The notes under the pieces were generated by a model, which worked only from the letters and a program-made list of their open reading frames with translations, was not told the origin of the DNA and made no database searches. Of a stretch of DNA of 64,000 bases, positions 26,890 through 36,548 are shown piece after piece. The stretch's first letter is position 1; every line of letters begins with the position of its first letter. The position numbers and the translations under genes are program-made. Source of the stretch: JABDCI01 sp964475835 (GTDB taxonomy: Bacteria > Verrucomicrobiota > Verrucomicrobiia > JABWAM01); the NCBI GenBank assembly GCA_964475835.1, contig CAYYYL010000002.1, positions 120,496 to 184,495 of the forward strand. Direction: 5' to 3'.

Positions 26890-28077
26890 TCAAATTGCAT
26901 GAAGCGCCTCGCGGGTTGCACGTCGAAAATCCGTCCAATTCCATTTTCGATAAGATAATCTTGCGGACTCCCGGAGGGCGGCCAACTCCTTTCGATGGTC
27001 CAAACACCATTGAAGGGAGTTTTTAATGGCCCCCGCATCGGCTGCGGGAACTCGAAATCCGTTTTTCCCGTCTTCGATGAATTGGACTGCGCCAGCATGT
27101 TCTGAGCATATCACGGGCAAACCATAAGCCAGGGCTTCTCCCACCACCTGCCCAAATCCGTCGCAAAGGCTCGGAAAGACCAGCACATCTGCACGGCGAA
27201 ACGCGTCTTCAAGTCGTTCCCGGGATACGGAACCATGAACTCGAATAAAAGGATGAGAGGGAATTCGTTGGGTCATCACACGTCCGTAAAGTTCCAGTTC
27301 CATGCTTGCGGTTGGAAGCCCGGTGACTGCCTCCAATAAATAGGGCACGCCTTTTTGAAGAGACACATTTCCGGCAAAAATTACCCTTAGTCGTTGATTT
27401 GGTGATTCGGACTCCGCGGGCTTGGCCTCTGGCAACCCGAGTGGAATGGTTTTGATTTTTGAATTGGAAACGCCTGCGGAACGCAGTGAGTCCCGCGTCA
27501 CATCGGAATTTGCCAGCACCATTCCGGCGATTTCGAGTTCCCGATCGCGCCTGGCATCCCGGGCTTCTCCGCGTCGCACGAGCACGCCTTGCTGGGGCGT
27601 CACCCATTCAGGCCATCGGGACTCCGCTTCCTTTAAGTACTCCTTCCGGGTGACGTGATGAACGCTTGCGAAGACGACGATTGAGGGCTTTTCTAGGCGT
27701 TTTGATTCCTTCAACGTTTCTAGACACCCATGTTCAAATCCAATCACTCCATCCATTCCCTGGGAAAGAAGTTTTGATCCCCTTCCATCCAGGGCCCATT
27801 CGCCACGCTCCCAAAGGTGATCCTCCCACGATGCGGAAAGTGAAAATCTCGCGGCCACTGCGCGAAGTCCCTCCCAGACATTGGCTGCATGGATCTTTCC
27901 AGAAAATTCCCGTGAAAGGATCCGGTTTCGAATACCCGGAAGCTTTTCATAAAACGCGCCTCGTTCACACAGAAGCGGACCCGATAACCATCTTCCAAGT
28001 GCGTTATCCTCCAGCAAGGATCTCCCGACCTGACGGGCATGCTGGTGATGGGCTGCCGTGAGATAAAGCCATTTCAT
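26890..28077 (-). CDS. Glycosyltransferase family 4
   Basis: 395 residues, GT-B. It opens MKWLYLTAAHHQHARQVGRS. The donor-binding domain has RVIFAGNVSLQKGVPYLLEA, VHGSVSRERLEDAFRRADVL and FPSLCDGFGQVVGEALAYGL (EX7E). The HVTRKEYLKEAESRWPEWV segment in the middle recurs in verrucomicrobial and cyanobacterial GT4 proteins as I recall, but this was not checked. It overlaps the upstream gene by four bases (28074-28077). Confidence 0.88.
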   Translation of the reverse strand: MKWLYLTAAHHQHARQVGRSLLEDNALGRWLSGPLLCERGAFYEKLPGIRNRILSREFSGKIHAANVWEGLRAVAARFSLSASWEDHLWERGEWALDGRGSKLLSQGMDGVIGFEHGCLETLKESKRLEKPSIVVFASVHHVTRKEYLKEAESRWPEWVTPQQGVLVRRGEARDARRDRELEIAGMVLANSDVTRDSLRSAGVSNSKIKTIPLGLPEAKPAESESPNQRLRVIFAGNVSLQKGVPYLLEAVTGLPTASMELELYGRVMTQRIPSHPFIRVHGSVSRERLEDAFRRADVLVFPSLCDGFGQVVGEALAYGLPVICSEHAGAVQFIEDGKNGFRVPAADAGAIKNSLQWCLDHRKELAALRESARLSYRKWNWTDFRRATREALHAI

Positions 28078-29321
28078 CCAGACTCTTGATAAACCTGTTC
28101 CATCTCAAGGGCAACATCCCGCATGGATCGTATCACATCAGACTCGATTCTGGGCAGGATCTCAGGATTTGAAATCACCCGTTTCAAAACCCTTATCAAG
28201 TCTTCGACCGAATCCGGATGAAATAAAAAACCTCCCTTTCCTTCCATGACTAATTCGGCAATTCCACCCTGACGCGACCCAATGATGGGGGTGCCAACTG
28301 CCATGGCCTCGTAAACCACCAGAGGACCTGTTTCCAATGTTCGGGAGGGAACGATCAGGGCATCCAGGGATGAAAGCCATTCGGCTACCGACTCACGGCC
28401 CTCAAGAGTTCGTCGGAAGATCTGTGGATTCAAGATCCGGGTTTCCTTTAAGGTGGGGGTGACAATCTCCAAAATTGTGTCCGTTCCTGCTGCAACCTTG
28501 TGGAACGCCTCAAGCGCAAGGTTCAGCCCCTTATCTGGATCATTCCGTCCAAGGAATCCAAATTTTAATGCCGAACTGGATTTTCGAACTTTTTTTTGAC
28601 CCCGGGGGACTGCCGTTCCCTGACGGATCAAGCGCAAACGATTGGGTGGACATCCGTTTTTTAATAGGGCTGCATGCAGCCATTCACAGGGGGCCACGAT
28701 TTTAAATGCCAGGCGCCATAACTCCGCCAGTTGTCGTTTTCGTTCCATAAACGCAGAAGGAAGTCTGAGCAACGTCCCTCCCCTCCCCGGGACCGGGAAA
28801 CAGGATGTCCCTGCCAGGGAGGCCAACGTCATCAGGGGGATTCCAAGAGGTGCCGGAAGCCCCTGCTTTTCAGCATGGCAGGCCGCGCACCGGACCGGAC
28901 GGAGTTCGCCATCGCAGATGATGTTTCCCCATCGTTTCATCGTTCCCCTTGGACAGAAAAGCGCGGAACTATGGACGGTCAACAAGGTTCGAATCCCCAT
29001 TTTCGAAAGCAGCTGGAAATGTTCCCAACCCGCATCCGGGGTCCAGGAGTGAAAGTGAACCGCATCAGCTCTTTCGCTTCGAACCCATTCCACAAATGCC
29101 CCGTGCGAATTCATTTCACCTTTGAATTCAAGGACCCTGGGATAAAAGTGAACCCGGATGCCATCTATGCTCCGATCTTCACCCTTCGGATTCTCATGAG
29201 GAACGCCCACTACGACTTCATGCCCCAGGGAAGTCAGTTCCTTTGCCAAATCATGAACATAGATTTCCGTCCCACCGACTTGCTCCGGAAGGTACCATGC
29301 CGTGACGAGGATCAACTTCAT
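28074..29321 (-). CDS. Glycosyltransferase family 4 with cysteine-rich insert
   Basis: 415 residues, GT-B. N-terminus MKLILVTAWYLPEQVGGTEI, then HFHSWTPDAGWEHFQLLSKM. A four-cysteine insert follows LLTVHSSALF: CPRGTM, then IICDGELRPVRCAACH, spaced C-x12-C-x8-C-x2-C. It may bind a metal, as seen in several GT4 subgroups. The donor domain has LKFGFLGRNDPDKGLNLALE and SRTLETGPLVVYEAMAVGTP. Overlaps on both sides are four bases (28074-28077 and 29318-29321). Confidence 0.9.
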   Translation of the reverse strand: MKLILVTAWYLPEQVGGTEIYVHDLAKELTSLGHEVVVGVPHENPKGEDRSIDGIRVHFYPRVLEFKGEMNSHGAFVEWVRSERADAVHFHSWTPDAGWEHFQLLSKMGIRTLLTVHSSALFCPRGTMKRWGNIICDGELRPVRCAACHAEKQGLPAPLGIPLMTLASLAGTSCFPVPGRGGTLLRLPSAFMERKRQLAELWRLAFKIVAPCEWLHAALLKNGCPPNRLRLIRQGTAVPRGQKKVRKSSSALKFGFLGRNDPDKGLNLALEAFHKVAAGTDTILEIVTPTLKETRILNPQIFRRTLEGRESVAEWLSSLDALIVPSRTLETGPLVVYEAMAVGTPIIGSRQGGIAELVMEGKGGFLFHPDSVEDLIRVLKRVISNPEILPRIESDVIRSMRDVALEMEQVYQESG

Positions 29322-30235
29322 ACAAATGAAAAATAGCGTGGCCCTTCCGCCAGTCGTTTGGAGGCGATCCGGTAACCCTTGATAAAATGGTGAAGGTTAT
29401 CCAGGAACCAGGCTGGACGAAAAAGAACCGCCCGCCGAAGAATCACGTGGCGGACATTCCACCACAACGCCCGTCGAACTTTCCAGAGGGTGAAATTTTT
29501 ACGCCAAAAATAAAAATATACAGCCCAGGCAGATTGATCCATCCAGAGGCGTTGGGAGGAAATATTTCGACTCCCTCCGGACGGGTGTTTGAGATGATCA
29601 AGGGTGGCGAGGGGGTCGAAAACGAGCTTTGCGCCACAGGCCTGCAAACGACAGGAAAAATCGGTGTCGTCGAGCCAGGTGCGGTCAAATTGTTCATCAA
29701 ATCCTCCGGCACGAATCGCGAGGGAACGGCGAATGGAGGCATTATTGCTGGGCCAATTGACCGCCGTGCAGCGCCTGGCGTAGTTCAAAGGAAAAAACAT
29801 CCAGCCCACATGTTTCCAATGATAGTTGAAAGGAAGAAGATCGGTCGGTGACTGTCCTTTTTCAAGGATCTGTCCCACCACGCCATCGAGGGACCGGTCT
29901 CGTTCGAAATTCTCCAGGTGACATTGAACAAGATTCGCGGGAACGCGAACATCATCATCCAGGAGGAGAATCCACTCGCTCTTCGCCATTGAGAGGCCCA
30001 GGTTTCTGGCCTTTTCCGCATGGCTGACATCGGTCTCAAAAAGAATGATCCTCCCCTCGTGTGCCCATTCCCGCAACTGAAAGGTGGCCTTATCCGTCGT
30101 CTCCGGACATTGATGGACCACAATCAATTCATCAGGCGCATGAGTCTGGATCAAAAGATCCTGTATGGTTTGGATCAGGACGGAGGGACGTCCGTAACTT
30201 ACCACCAGAACGGCAATCGACAAGAGCTTGTTCAT
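29318..30235 (-). CDS. Glycosyltransferase family 2
   Basis: 305 residues, GT-A. The core has VLVVSYGRPSVLIQTIQDLL, the DXD motif WILLLDDDVRVPANLVQCHL, and a WLDDTDFSCRLQACGAKLVF catalytic-base region (ED-type motif). The C-terminal membrane-associated part is basic and aromatic-rich. ATG 30235 overlaps the upstream stop (30232) by four bases, so I prefer it to the longer frame starting at 30271. The donor is unknown. Confidence 0.9.
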   Translation of the reverse strand: MNKLLSIAVLVVSYGRPSVLIQTIQDLLIQTHAPDELIVVHQCPETTDKATFQLREWAHEGRIILFETDVSHAEKARNLGLSMAKSEWILLLDDDVRVPANLVQCHLENFERDRSLDGVVGQILEKGQSPTDLLPFNYHWKHVGWMFFPLNYARRCTAVNWPSNNASIRRSLAIRAGGFDEQFDRTWLDDTDFSCRLQACGAKLVFDPLATLDHLKHPSGGSRNISSQRLWMDQSAWAVYFYFWRKNFTLWKVRRALWWNVRHVILRRAVLFRPAWFLDNLHHFIKGYRIASKRLAEGPRYFSFV

Positions 30236-31176
30236 GCCCGGCGAAGCCATTGATTGGCTCTGGAAAACCATTTCATCCCGCGCTCCGGACCGAAGCGTTC
30301 CATGATGTCATAGAGGCCAAAACGCTTGTACTGATCATACGATCGCAAATGGGCCGGATTGATGCTCCTGACCAGAGTCATGGCGTCCGATCCCTTGTCT
30401 GCGCGACACAAGGAATAGGCATTGGAGACGATCTCCTGGTCGAGCACTCGTTCCCGTAATGAGGTCAGAAGATCGCGTTCTTTGAGTTTTTTTTTGAAAG
30501 CCACGTACAATTCCCCTTTTCGCAGGGGATCAAAATGGTTGGTCACGATGGAAAGGCGGCCTGGATTATCATGCTGACGGATTCGGGCTATGACGTGAGG
30601 AATGTATTTCATCGAGAATCCCGATGCCGCAAGGGTGAGAAAATAATCGAACACCTCCCATGGGACACGACTCTCATACCATGGATGGGTGTTGCGTCGT
30701 ATCGCAACACAGGAACACACCGGTGGGTGCTTCAAAAGGCTGGCAATGACATCGGAGGGATGGGCAAATGCTGCTGAAACCCTTTTTTCCCCGCGATTTC
30801 CATCCTGAAAGTCCACCCAGTCTCCCACCACCGCATCCCATCCTCCTGATGACAGTCCTTCCAGCACCTTTTGTGCTGCATCCCGTGTGAGAAGATCATC
30901 CGCATCCAGATAGAGACAAAATTCCGCCCTTGCCTGGGTGGAGCCATAGTTTCGAGCCGCACAGATCCCCAAATGGCGTTGGGTGTAGACCCGCACCCGG
31001 CCAAAAGCGTCAGCTTCCAAAGATTTCAGAATGGCGAGGGTTGCATCCGTGGAGCCATCGTCCACCGCAACCACTTCGACGCGCGACTCAGTTTGCTCCA
31101 GGCAGGAGGACACGGACTGTGCGATCCAACGCTCCGCATTGAAACAGGGAATGATGATTGATATGAGGGGCTGCAT
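30232..31176 (-). CDS. Glycosyltransferase family 2
   Basis: 314 residues, GT-A. It has the textbook N-terminus PLISIIIPCFNAERWIAQSV, VEVVAVDDGSTDATLAILKS and a DXD motif in EFCLYLDADDLLTRDAAQKV. The second half is variable, with KYIPHVIARIRQHDNPGRLS (the H-D-N acceptor loop of WaaE/HyaD-like enzymes). ATG 31176 lies just after a GGGTGAT segment that may act as a weak ribosome site. Confidence 0.93.
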   Translation of the reverse strand: MQPLISIIIPCFNAERWIAQSVSSCLEQTESRVEVVAVDDGSTDATLAILKSLEADAFGRVRVYTQRHLGICAARNYGSTQARAEFCLYLDADDLLTRDAAQKVLEGLSSGGWDAVVGDWVDFQDGNRGEKRVSAAFAHPSDVIASLLKHPPVCSCVAIRRNTHPWYESRVPWEVFDYFLTLAASGFSMKYIPHVIARIRQHDNPGRLSIVTNHFDPLRKGELYVAFKKKLKERDLLTSLRERVLDQEIVSNAYSLCRADKGSDAMTLVRSINPAHLRSYDQYKRFGLYDIMERFGPERGMKWFSRANQWLRRA

Positions 31177-31180
31177 CACA

Positions 31181-32347
31181 TCACCCAAAACGGGGTTCCA
31201 TACGGGATTCCAACCAGTTTAAAATCTGTCCCGTTCGTACTTCCACGGTATGGTGTGCCTGCACCTTTCTTCGAGCGTTTACCACCATGCGACCCGATTC
31301 ATCCGGGTGGGAGTTTACCCAATCGATCTGTGAAGCGAGGCTGTCCGGAGATCCCCCGTCATATAAAAGGATTTCGCGTTGGTCTTCGAAAAGGGCCAGA
31401 TTTCGTGGGCGCCCGGGGATTTTCCAGGAAATCACGGGACGACCCGATGCCATGCCCTCGACAACCCTGCCGGAATAGGTTTTTACAAAATGGGGAAGAT
31501 TCACCACAGCGATTCCATTCGCAAGGGCTGTGAGCCAGGCTTCAAAAGCATCCTCCCGGATCCATCGAAGCCCTTTGAGATATCCCTGGAGTGCAGGCTC
31601 AGCCAGCTCATCACGAAGGCGTTCCATCACCCCGCAATACATGCCTCGCACCAGATTGTCATCCGCACGGCGTTTTCGGAGAAACAGGCGCACCGCCACA
31701 TGCAGGATATCGAACCAAAGGGAATGGTTTGGACGCTCCAGCGGACCTTCGAGCAATTGAAGTCGATCCTTCAATTGGTTTGATCGCAACCAATGATCCC
31801 TCGGCGGATAGACCGCTCCCGCAAAAAGGGCCTTTGCTAAAGGGGGTGCCGGAAGACGATCCGGATTAACAAATCTTTCCGGAACGGCCTGGGGCCACCA
31901 CATCGAGGGAATACGATTCGAATTCAGAGCTGCTGAATCTTGTTCATCGCAGGCCAGGACATGGGTGACATATTTCAATCTTCCACGCACCACGTCCCGC
32001 CGGATTCCCAGTTCGGGAAAAACCCACATATCCTCGGGCGAATAGTCAAGGGACTCGGTCAGCATTCCCAATCGAACCGGAGCAAGTCCGCTCATCCATT
32101 CCAACCAGTCGGGTTCCAGGATGTCGTGACGTCCGATTTCCACCCAGACCTGATCAAAGCGCCTTCCCCGGCACAACTGGCGCGCTTGCGAAAACCAGGG
32201 CGTTGTGATCGTGGTGCAATCCACTTCATGAAATTGAAGTGCCCTTTCGAAGGCAAGCTGCCCCGCGTAGGAGGATCGACGGGCTTGTTCCCATCGTGGG
32301 AACTCCAACCCGAGTAAAAGCACTTTTAATCGTGAATAAGAGTTCAT
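31181..32347 (-). CDS. CgeB-like glycosyltransferase
   Basis: 388 residues. The N-terminal half has RLKVLLLGLEFPRWEQARRS and VLACDEQDSAALNS. The C-terminal half has NLPHFVKTYSGRVVEGMASG and RPVISWKIPGRPRNLALFED, the pattern of glycosyltransferases related to spore maturation protein CgeB. It starts four bases inside the Wzt stop (ATGA at 32344-32347). It is the first transferase after the export genes. Substrate unknown. Confidence 0.8.
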   Translation of the reverse strand: MNSYSRLKVLLLGLEFPRWEQARRSSYAGQLAFERALQFHEVDCTTITTPWFSQARQLCRGRRFDQVWVEIGRHDILEPDWLEWMSGLAPVRLGMLTESLDYSPEDMWVFPELGIRRDVVRGRLKYVTHVLACDEQDSAALNSNRIPSMWWPQAVPERFVNPDRLPAPPLAKALFAGAVYPPRDHWLRSNQLKDRLQLLEGPLERPNHSLWFDILHVAVRLFLRKRRADDNLVRGMYCGVMERLRDELAEPALQGYLKGLRWIREDAFEAWLTALANGIAVVNLPHFVKTYSGRVVEGMASGRPVISWKIPGRPRNLALFEDQREILLYDGGSPDSLASQIDWVNSHPDESGRMVVNARRKVQAHHTVEVRTGQILNWLESRMEPRFG

Positions 32348-33585
32348 GTTCGACGTGGTACCGTCCAATGGGAGGCTCCATTGACGAATCCCGGTTGAGA
32401 TGCGAGCGGAACCGTTCCATCCTCCGCATGATCCAGCACCTCGAGCACCACCGTCTCCACTGAAAACAGGTTTTTCATCATCAAATGTTGCTGGTCTGCG
32501 CCCAGATGGAGTCGATAAAGCCCAGGTCGTAGTTCGTTGGTGAGGGTGAATTCGATGACATGACGTCCTTCGGGGAGCTTCCACAGGGGATGAGCCCCCT
32601 TGTCGTCATGATGGACGGTTAAGATGGGAACGTGGTCCACGGTTCGAATGGAACAACCAAACGCAACCTCGTCGAGTGGCCGCATCACTTCAAACTCAAA
32701 AGCCACCCGGATGGTTTGTTTCCAGTGAACAGAAAACCGTCCCTGCACGCCATTGAGCAAACAAATCCTGCGAATTCGAATGTGATCCGTCCCCGTGACA
32801 TGATCCTCCGTGGAGATTTCCTTCTCCGCTCCATCAACCTGGTGAAGAGACATGTAATCGGCAAGCACGGCATCGACGTTCCCATGGGATCGCATCCTCC
32901 CCTTCTCCAGCAGCAATCCCTTGGTACAGAGGGCCTTGATGGTACTTGAGCTGTGGCTGACCAGAACCACCGTCCTGCCCGATCTGGCGGCCTGCCCCAT
33001 GTGGCCCATGCATTTGCGCTGGAACTCGGCATCCCCCACGGCAAGCACCTCATCGACGAGAAGAGTATCGGTTTCCAGATGAGCGGCGACCGCGAAGGCC
33101 AAACGGGTGTACATTCCGCTGGAATAAAATTTTACGGGCGCATCCAGAAACGATTCCACTCCGGAGAATGCCACAATCTGATCGAATTTTTTCCGGATTT
33201 CCGCCCGCTTCAATCCCAACAACGAACCGTTAAAGAAAATGTTTTCACGACCCGTGAGTTGTCCGTGGAAACCTGTTCCAATTTCAAGCAGGCTTGCGAG
33301 TCGCCCCTTGTAACGGAACTCTCCCGTCGTGGGCGGGGTCAGGCGCGAGAGCACCTTCAGCAAAGTGGATTTCCCGGCTCCATTTCGTCCCATCACCCCC
33401 AATATCTCCCCTTCCTCCACTTCAAACGACACATCCTTCAGGGCCCAAAGTAAATTTTCAGCCGCATCATGACGGCCGAGACATGTCCGTGCGTGAAGCA
33501 TGAAACTTTCCGCCAAGCTGTTCGATAGCCGACGACCTCCCCTAAATGCCTTTCCAATCTGGTGGAGTTGTATGATCCAGGACAT
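32344..33585 (-). CDS. wzt: Wzt-type polysaccharide ABC transporter ATPase with C-terminal glycan domain
   Basis: 413 residues. Domain 1 (about 1-235) is the ATPase: Walker A GRNGAGKST (66-74), signature YSSGM (154-158), Walker B LLVDEV (175-180) and switch His211. Domain 2 (about 245-413) is a Wzt_C beta-sandwich ending PGFVNGASHWTVPRRT. In the Wzm/Wzt system of E. coli O9a this domain binds the non-reducing-end cap of the finished chain. That would be expected for an ABC-exported, chain-terminated glycan. It is 4 bases downstream of wzm. Confidence 0.96.
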   Translation of the reverse strand: MSWIIQLHQIGKAFRGGRRLSNSLAESFMLHARTCLGRHDAAENLLWALKDVSFEVEEGEILGVMGRNGAGKSTLLKVLSRLTPPTTGEFRYKGRLASLLEIGTGFHGQLTGRENIFFNGSLLGLKRAEIRKKFDQIVAFSGVESFLDAPVKFYSSGMYTRLAFAVAAHLETDTLLVDEVLAVGDAEFQRKCMGHMGQAARSGRTVVLVSHSSSTIKALCTKGLLLEKGRMRSHGNVDAVLADYMSLHQVDGAEKEISTEDHVTGTDHIRIRRICLLNGVQGRFSVHWKQTIRVAFEFEVMRPLDEVAFGCSIRTVDHVPILTVHHDDKGAHPLWKLPEGRHVIEFTLTNELRPGLYRLHLGADQQHLMMKNLFSVETVVLEVLDHAEDGTVPLASQPGFVNGASHWTVPRRT

Positions 33586-33589
33586 GAAA

Positions 33590-34429
33590 TTACAGGACGT
33601 CGATGATTCGTTGAATCCGACGTTGAAAAAACCAGATTCCCACCAGTAAAAGCACGCTGGCAAGCCCCACATTGACCGCAAGCAGGCGGTAGGGAATATA
33701 CGTTCCCGTCAAAAGAGCCCGATATGCCTCAATCACTCCGGCCATGGGATTGAGCCACGCGGTCCAGAGGAGCCGTTTTGGAAGGAGGCTAAGGCTGTAG
33801 AAAACAGGAGTCACAAAAAATCCAAGCTGCAGAAGAAAGGGAACGACATATCGGACATCCCGATATTGGGCATTCAGGGCTGAAAGAATCAGCCCTGTTC
33901 CCAGCGCTGTTGCCAGCTGCAAAAGAAGCAATACAGGTGTGAACACCACAAAATGCCAAGTCCAGAGCCCGGATGCGATGGCGGCGCCATTAAAAAAAAT
34001 CCATCCAATGGCAAAATCGATGACCGTCGAGCAAAGAACGGAGGCCGGAACAATGATGCGCGGAAAATAGATTTTTCCGAGAAGGCCGGAGTGATTTTCC
34101 AGGCTGGCTGCGGCATTGGCCACGCCCCCTGAAAAGCATTGCCAGGGGACCAGGGCCGCCAGGAAAAAAAGCAACAGGTTGTTCTTCGGTACGCCGGAAA
34201 AATTCGCATAAAGTTTTCCGAACAAAACGGAAAACACTCCACTGAAAAGCAATGGGTAGAGCAGCACCCACACAATCCCGAGCAGGGTCTGCCGGTAACG
34301 AACTCGGAGATCGCGCTCCACGAAGGTTAAAAATAATTCCCGGTAGGCCCACACCTCCTGAAGGAGTTCCCGGAGGGAAGTGCGGGAGTGGGCCGTGATT
34401 TCAGTTTGGGTCGTGATCATTTCGGACAT
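33590..34429 (-). CDS. wzm: Wzm-type polysaccharide export ABC permease
   Basis: 279 residues with six membrane spans and the ABC2-type polysaccharide export signatures YRELFLTFVERDLRVRYRQT and PWQCFSGGVANAAASLENHS. The periplasmic gate part has SALNAQYRDVRYVVPFLLQL and TAWLNPMAGVIEAYRALLTG. It carries undecaprenyl-linked glycan across the inner membrane together with Wzt. It lies between the tyrosine kinase and wzt. Confidence 0.96.
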   Translation of the reverse strand: MSEMITTQTEITAHSRTSLRELLQEVWAYRELFLTFVERDLRVRYRQTLLGIVWVLLYPLLFSGVFSVLFGKLYANFSGVPKNNLLLFFLAALVPWQCFSGGVANAAASLENHSGLLGKIYFPRIIVPASVLCSTVIDFAIGWIFFNGAAIASGLWTWHFVVFTPVLLLLQLATALGTGLILSALNAQYRDVRYVVPFLLQLGFFVTPVFYSLSLLPKRLLWTAWLNPMAGVIEAYRALLTGTYIPYRLLAVNVGLASVLLLVGIWFFQRRIQRIIDVL

Positions 34430-34443
34430 CCATGCGCCCCCGT

Positions 34444-36546
34444 CTAACCCGACTTTTCGGCCGACACGTCATGATAGTAACCTGAACAATAGTTATAGTA
34501 GTAGTAGTGCGCCGAGGTGGTGTCGATGTGGTTCAGGACGAGCCCGAACACCTGCGCTCCCCTCTGCTTAAGAAGATGAAGGGCGCGGTTCACAAATCGC
34601 ATTGAAGTCTGATTCGCCTTCACCACAAAAATCACTCCATGAATATTCGGCGCCAACGACAATGCGTCGTCCGTTGCGAGGACGGGGGGTGTGTCGATCA
34701 CGATCCGGTGATAGACCTTGCAAAGCTCCTGGAGGAGGGTTCGAAAGGCTTCGCTTAAAATGAGCTCCCCGGGGTTGGGTGGAACCTGCCCTGCCCGCAG
34801 GAGATCGAGATTCGGGATGGGGGTTGCCACCAGGGCATCCCCGGGGGCGATCTGACCTGAAAGCACCTCGGAGAGTCCCGGTCCGTTTTCCATCCGGAAA
34901 TATCGGTGGACGTTCATTTTTCGCATATCCGCATCAATGAGGAGGGTGCGGCCCTTCTCAATCTGGGCCAGGCAGATAGAAAGATTCACCGAACAAGTGG
35001 TTTTTCCATCACCTGGAATGGCGCTGGTGACTCCGATCACCTGGGATTGCTCTCGGTAGGGTGAAAACATCAGGGAGGAACGGACGTTGCGGAAGGATTC
35101 GGAAAAAATGTTGTGCGGTGGCAGATCGGACATCAGCAACGGCCCTTCTTTCTCCTGAACAAGAAGGGGGATCTGACCGAGCACGCTTTCTGTTACCATT
35201 TCCTGCAGATCCTCAATGTTCCGAACCCGGTCATCAAAACGCTCGAAAAGAAGGATGAGCAAAAATGAAATTCCAAGGCCTGCAAGTCCGGCGAGAAGCA
35301 TCACGCGGGTCCGTGTGGGGCCCACCGCGGCGGCTGGTGTTGCGGGTTCATTGATCGAAATGGTTTCCTGCTCGATGCTGGACCCCACATCAATCGCCTG
35401 AAGCTGCTTCAACAAAACGTCATACAGCTCCTTCGTTCTGGCCAGATTGGATTTGAGCAAGGCGAATTGTCCCGCCTTCTGACTCGCATCCAAAGCTTCC
35501 TTCTCCCATTGGACAATGCTTTTCTGCAAGGCTTCCTTCTGTTTGAGCAGGGACTCCCGATACCCATCGGTCTGTTCCTTCGTCTGTTCGATGGCGATCT
35601 TTAAAAGCCTTTGCTTGCGCTCCAACTCCTCATCGAGTCGCATGATTTTCGGATGTTTGGGTTTTAAAAATCGCGCCAGATCCTCCCTCTCAAGTTTCAA
35701 CATGGTGATGGCTTGGCGGATCGAGGCGCCATCGTTGACGGGTTGAAAGTTTTTCATTCCTGACAACGCAGGGGATGCATTGGTGCTTGTGGAAGGTGAT
35801 GTCCATGCCCGCTCTCCTGTTTCTGTTTCGAGCAGATCCAGTTCGGTCTGGATTTCGGCCAGGCGACGTTTGAGTTCGACTTGGTATTGGGCCGCAACAT
35901 TTCCCTGCCCCTCAAAATACGCCATGTTATTTTCTTTTTGAAACGTGAAGAGCTCTTGTTCGGCCTTCTTCCGTTCCTTGTCGAGGCGATCCACCTCCTT
36001 GAGGATGGTTCCCGCAGTGTTTTCCGAGGTCTCCTCCCTCAGGCGTTTCTTGTAATGGATATACTCCTGCATCACTTGGTCGAGATACTTTTGGGCATAC
36101 TCCGCCGAGGTGCTTGTGGCCCAGAGGGAGAACATGGATGTATTCCGCTCCTGGTGAGCATCGAACTGCAACAGAGGGGGCGTCGACAACCGTTGCTCCA
36201 AGTCGTGGAGTTTCTCTCGGGCAGAACGCTGGACCTGGGTTCCCTTCATGAGCTGAACCTGCGTTCCGTAAAAATTGTTCATCTCCTCGCCGTAGACATC
36301 CCCCACCTGCATGTTGATCCGCGGCCTCACCATCATGCTTCCATGCGAGACATAGACCTCGGGTTGGCGGTAAACGCGGTAGCCTCCAATTCCCAGGGCC
36401 ACCGACATGCACGCCACAAAAATCCACCAGCGTTTGAACAGCATGTCCCGGTATTTCTCGAGTTGAACGGCGAGATTCAAGCGGTCCATCACATTGGTGC
36501 TCAGGGGCGGTGGCGGAGGACTGGAGGATGGAAAAGGGGTGCCCAT
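34444..36546 (-). CDS. wzc: Wzc-type polysaccharide co-polymerase and tyrosine autokinase
   Basis: 700 residues. It has an N-terminal Wzz chain-length domain with TM1 near residue 38 and TM2 near 435, and a long periplasmic coiled coil between them. The cytoplasmic BY-kinase has Walker A GDGKTT (512-517), Walker A' LIDADM (536-541) and Walker B IVIDTPP (615-621). The C-terminus has a cluster of seven tyrosines (681-684, 686, 690, 691) for autophosphorylation. It spans the inner membrane and contacts the Wza channel; phosphorylation cycling controls export. A run of TAG/TA triplets near 34495-34510 encodes the Tyr cluster. Confidence 0.96.
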   Translation of the reverse strand: MGTPFPSSSPPPPPLSTNVMDRLNLAVQLEKYRDMLFKRWWIFVACMSVALGIGGYRVYRQPEVYVSHGSMMVRPRINMQVGDVYGEEMNNFYGTQVQLMKGTQVQRSAREKLHDLEQRLSTPPLLQFDAHQERNTSMFSLWATSTSAEYAQKYLDQVMQEYIHYKKRLREETSENTAGTILKEVDRLDKERKKAEQELFTFQKENNMAYFEGQGNVAAQYQVELKRRLAEIQTELDLLETETGERAWTSPSTSTNASPALSGMKNFQPVNDGASIRQAITMLKLEREDLARFLKPKHPKIMRLDEELERKQRLLKIAIEQTKEQTDGYRESLLKQKEALQKSIVQWEKEALDASQKAGQFALLKSNLARTKELYDVLLKQLQAIDVGSSIEQETISINEPATPAAAVGPTRTRVMLLAGLAGLGISFLLILLFERFDDRVRNIEDLQEMVTESVLGQIPLLVQEKEGPLLMSDLPPHNIFSESFRNVRSSLMFSPYREQSQVIGVTSAIPGDGKTTCSVNLSICLAQIEKGRTLLIDADMRKMNVHRYFRMENGPGLSEVLSGQIAPGDALVATPIPNLDLLRAGQVPPNPGELILSEAFRTLLQELCKVYHRIVIDTPPVLATDDALSLAPNIHGVIFVVKANQTSMRFVNRALHLLKQRGAQVFGLVLNHIDTTSAHYYYYNYCSGYYHDVSAEKSG

Positions 36547-36548
36547 GA

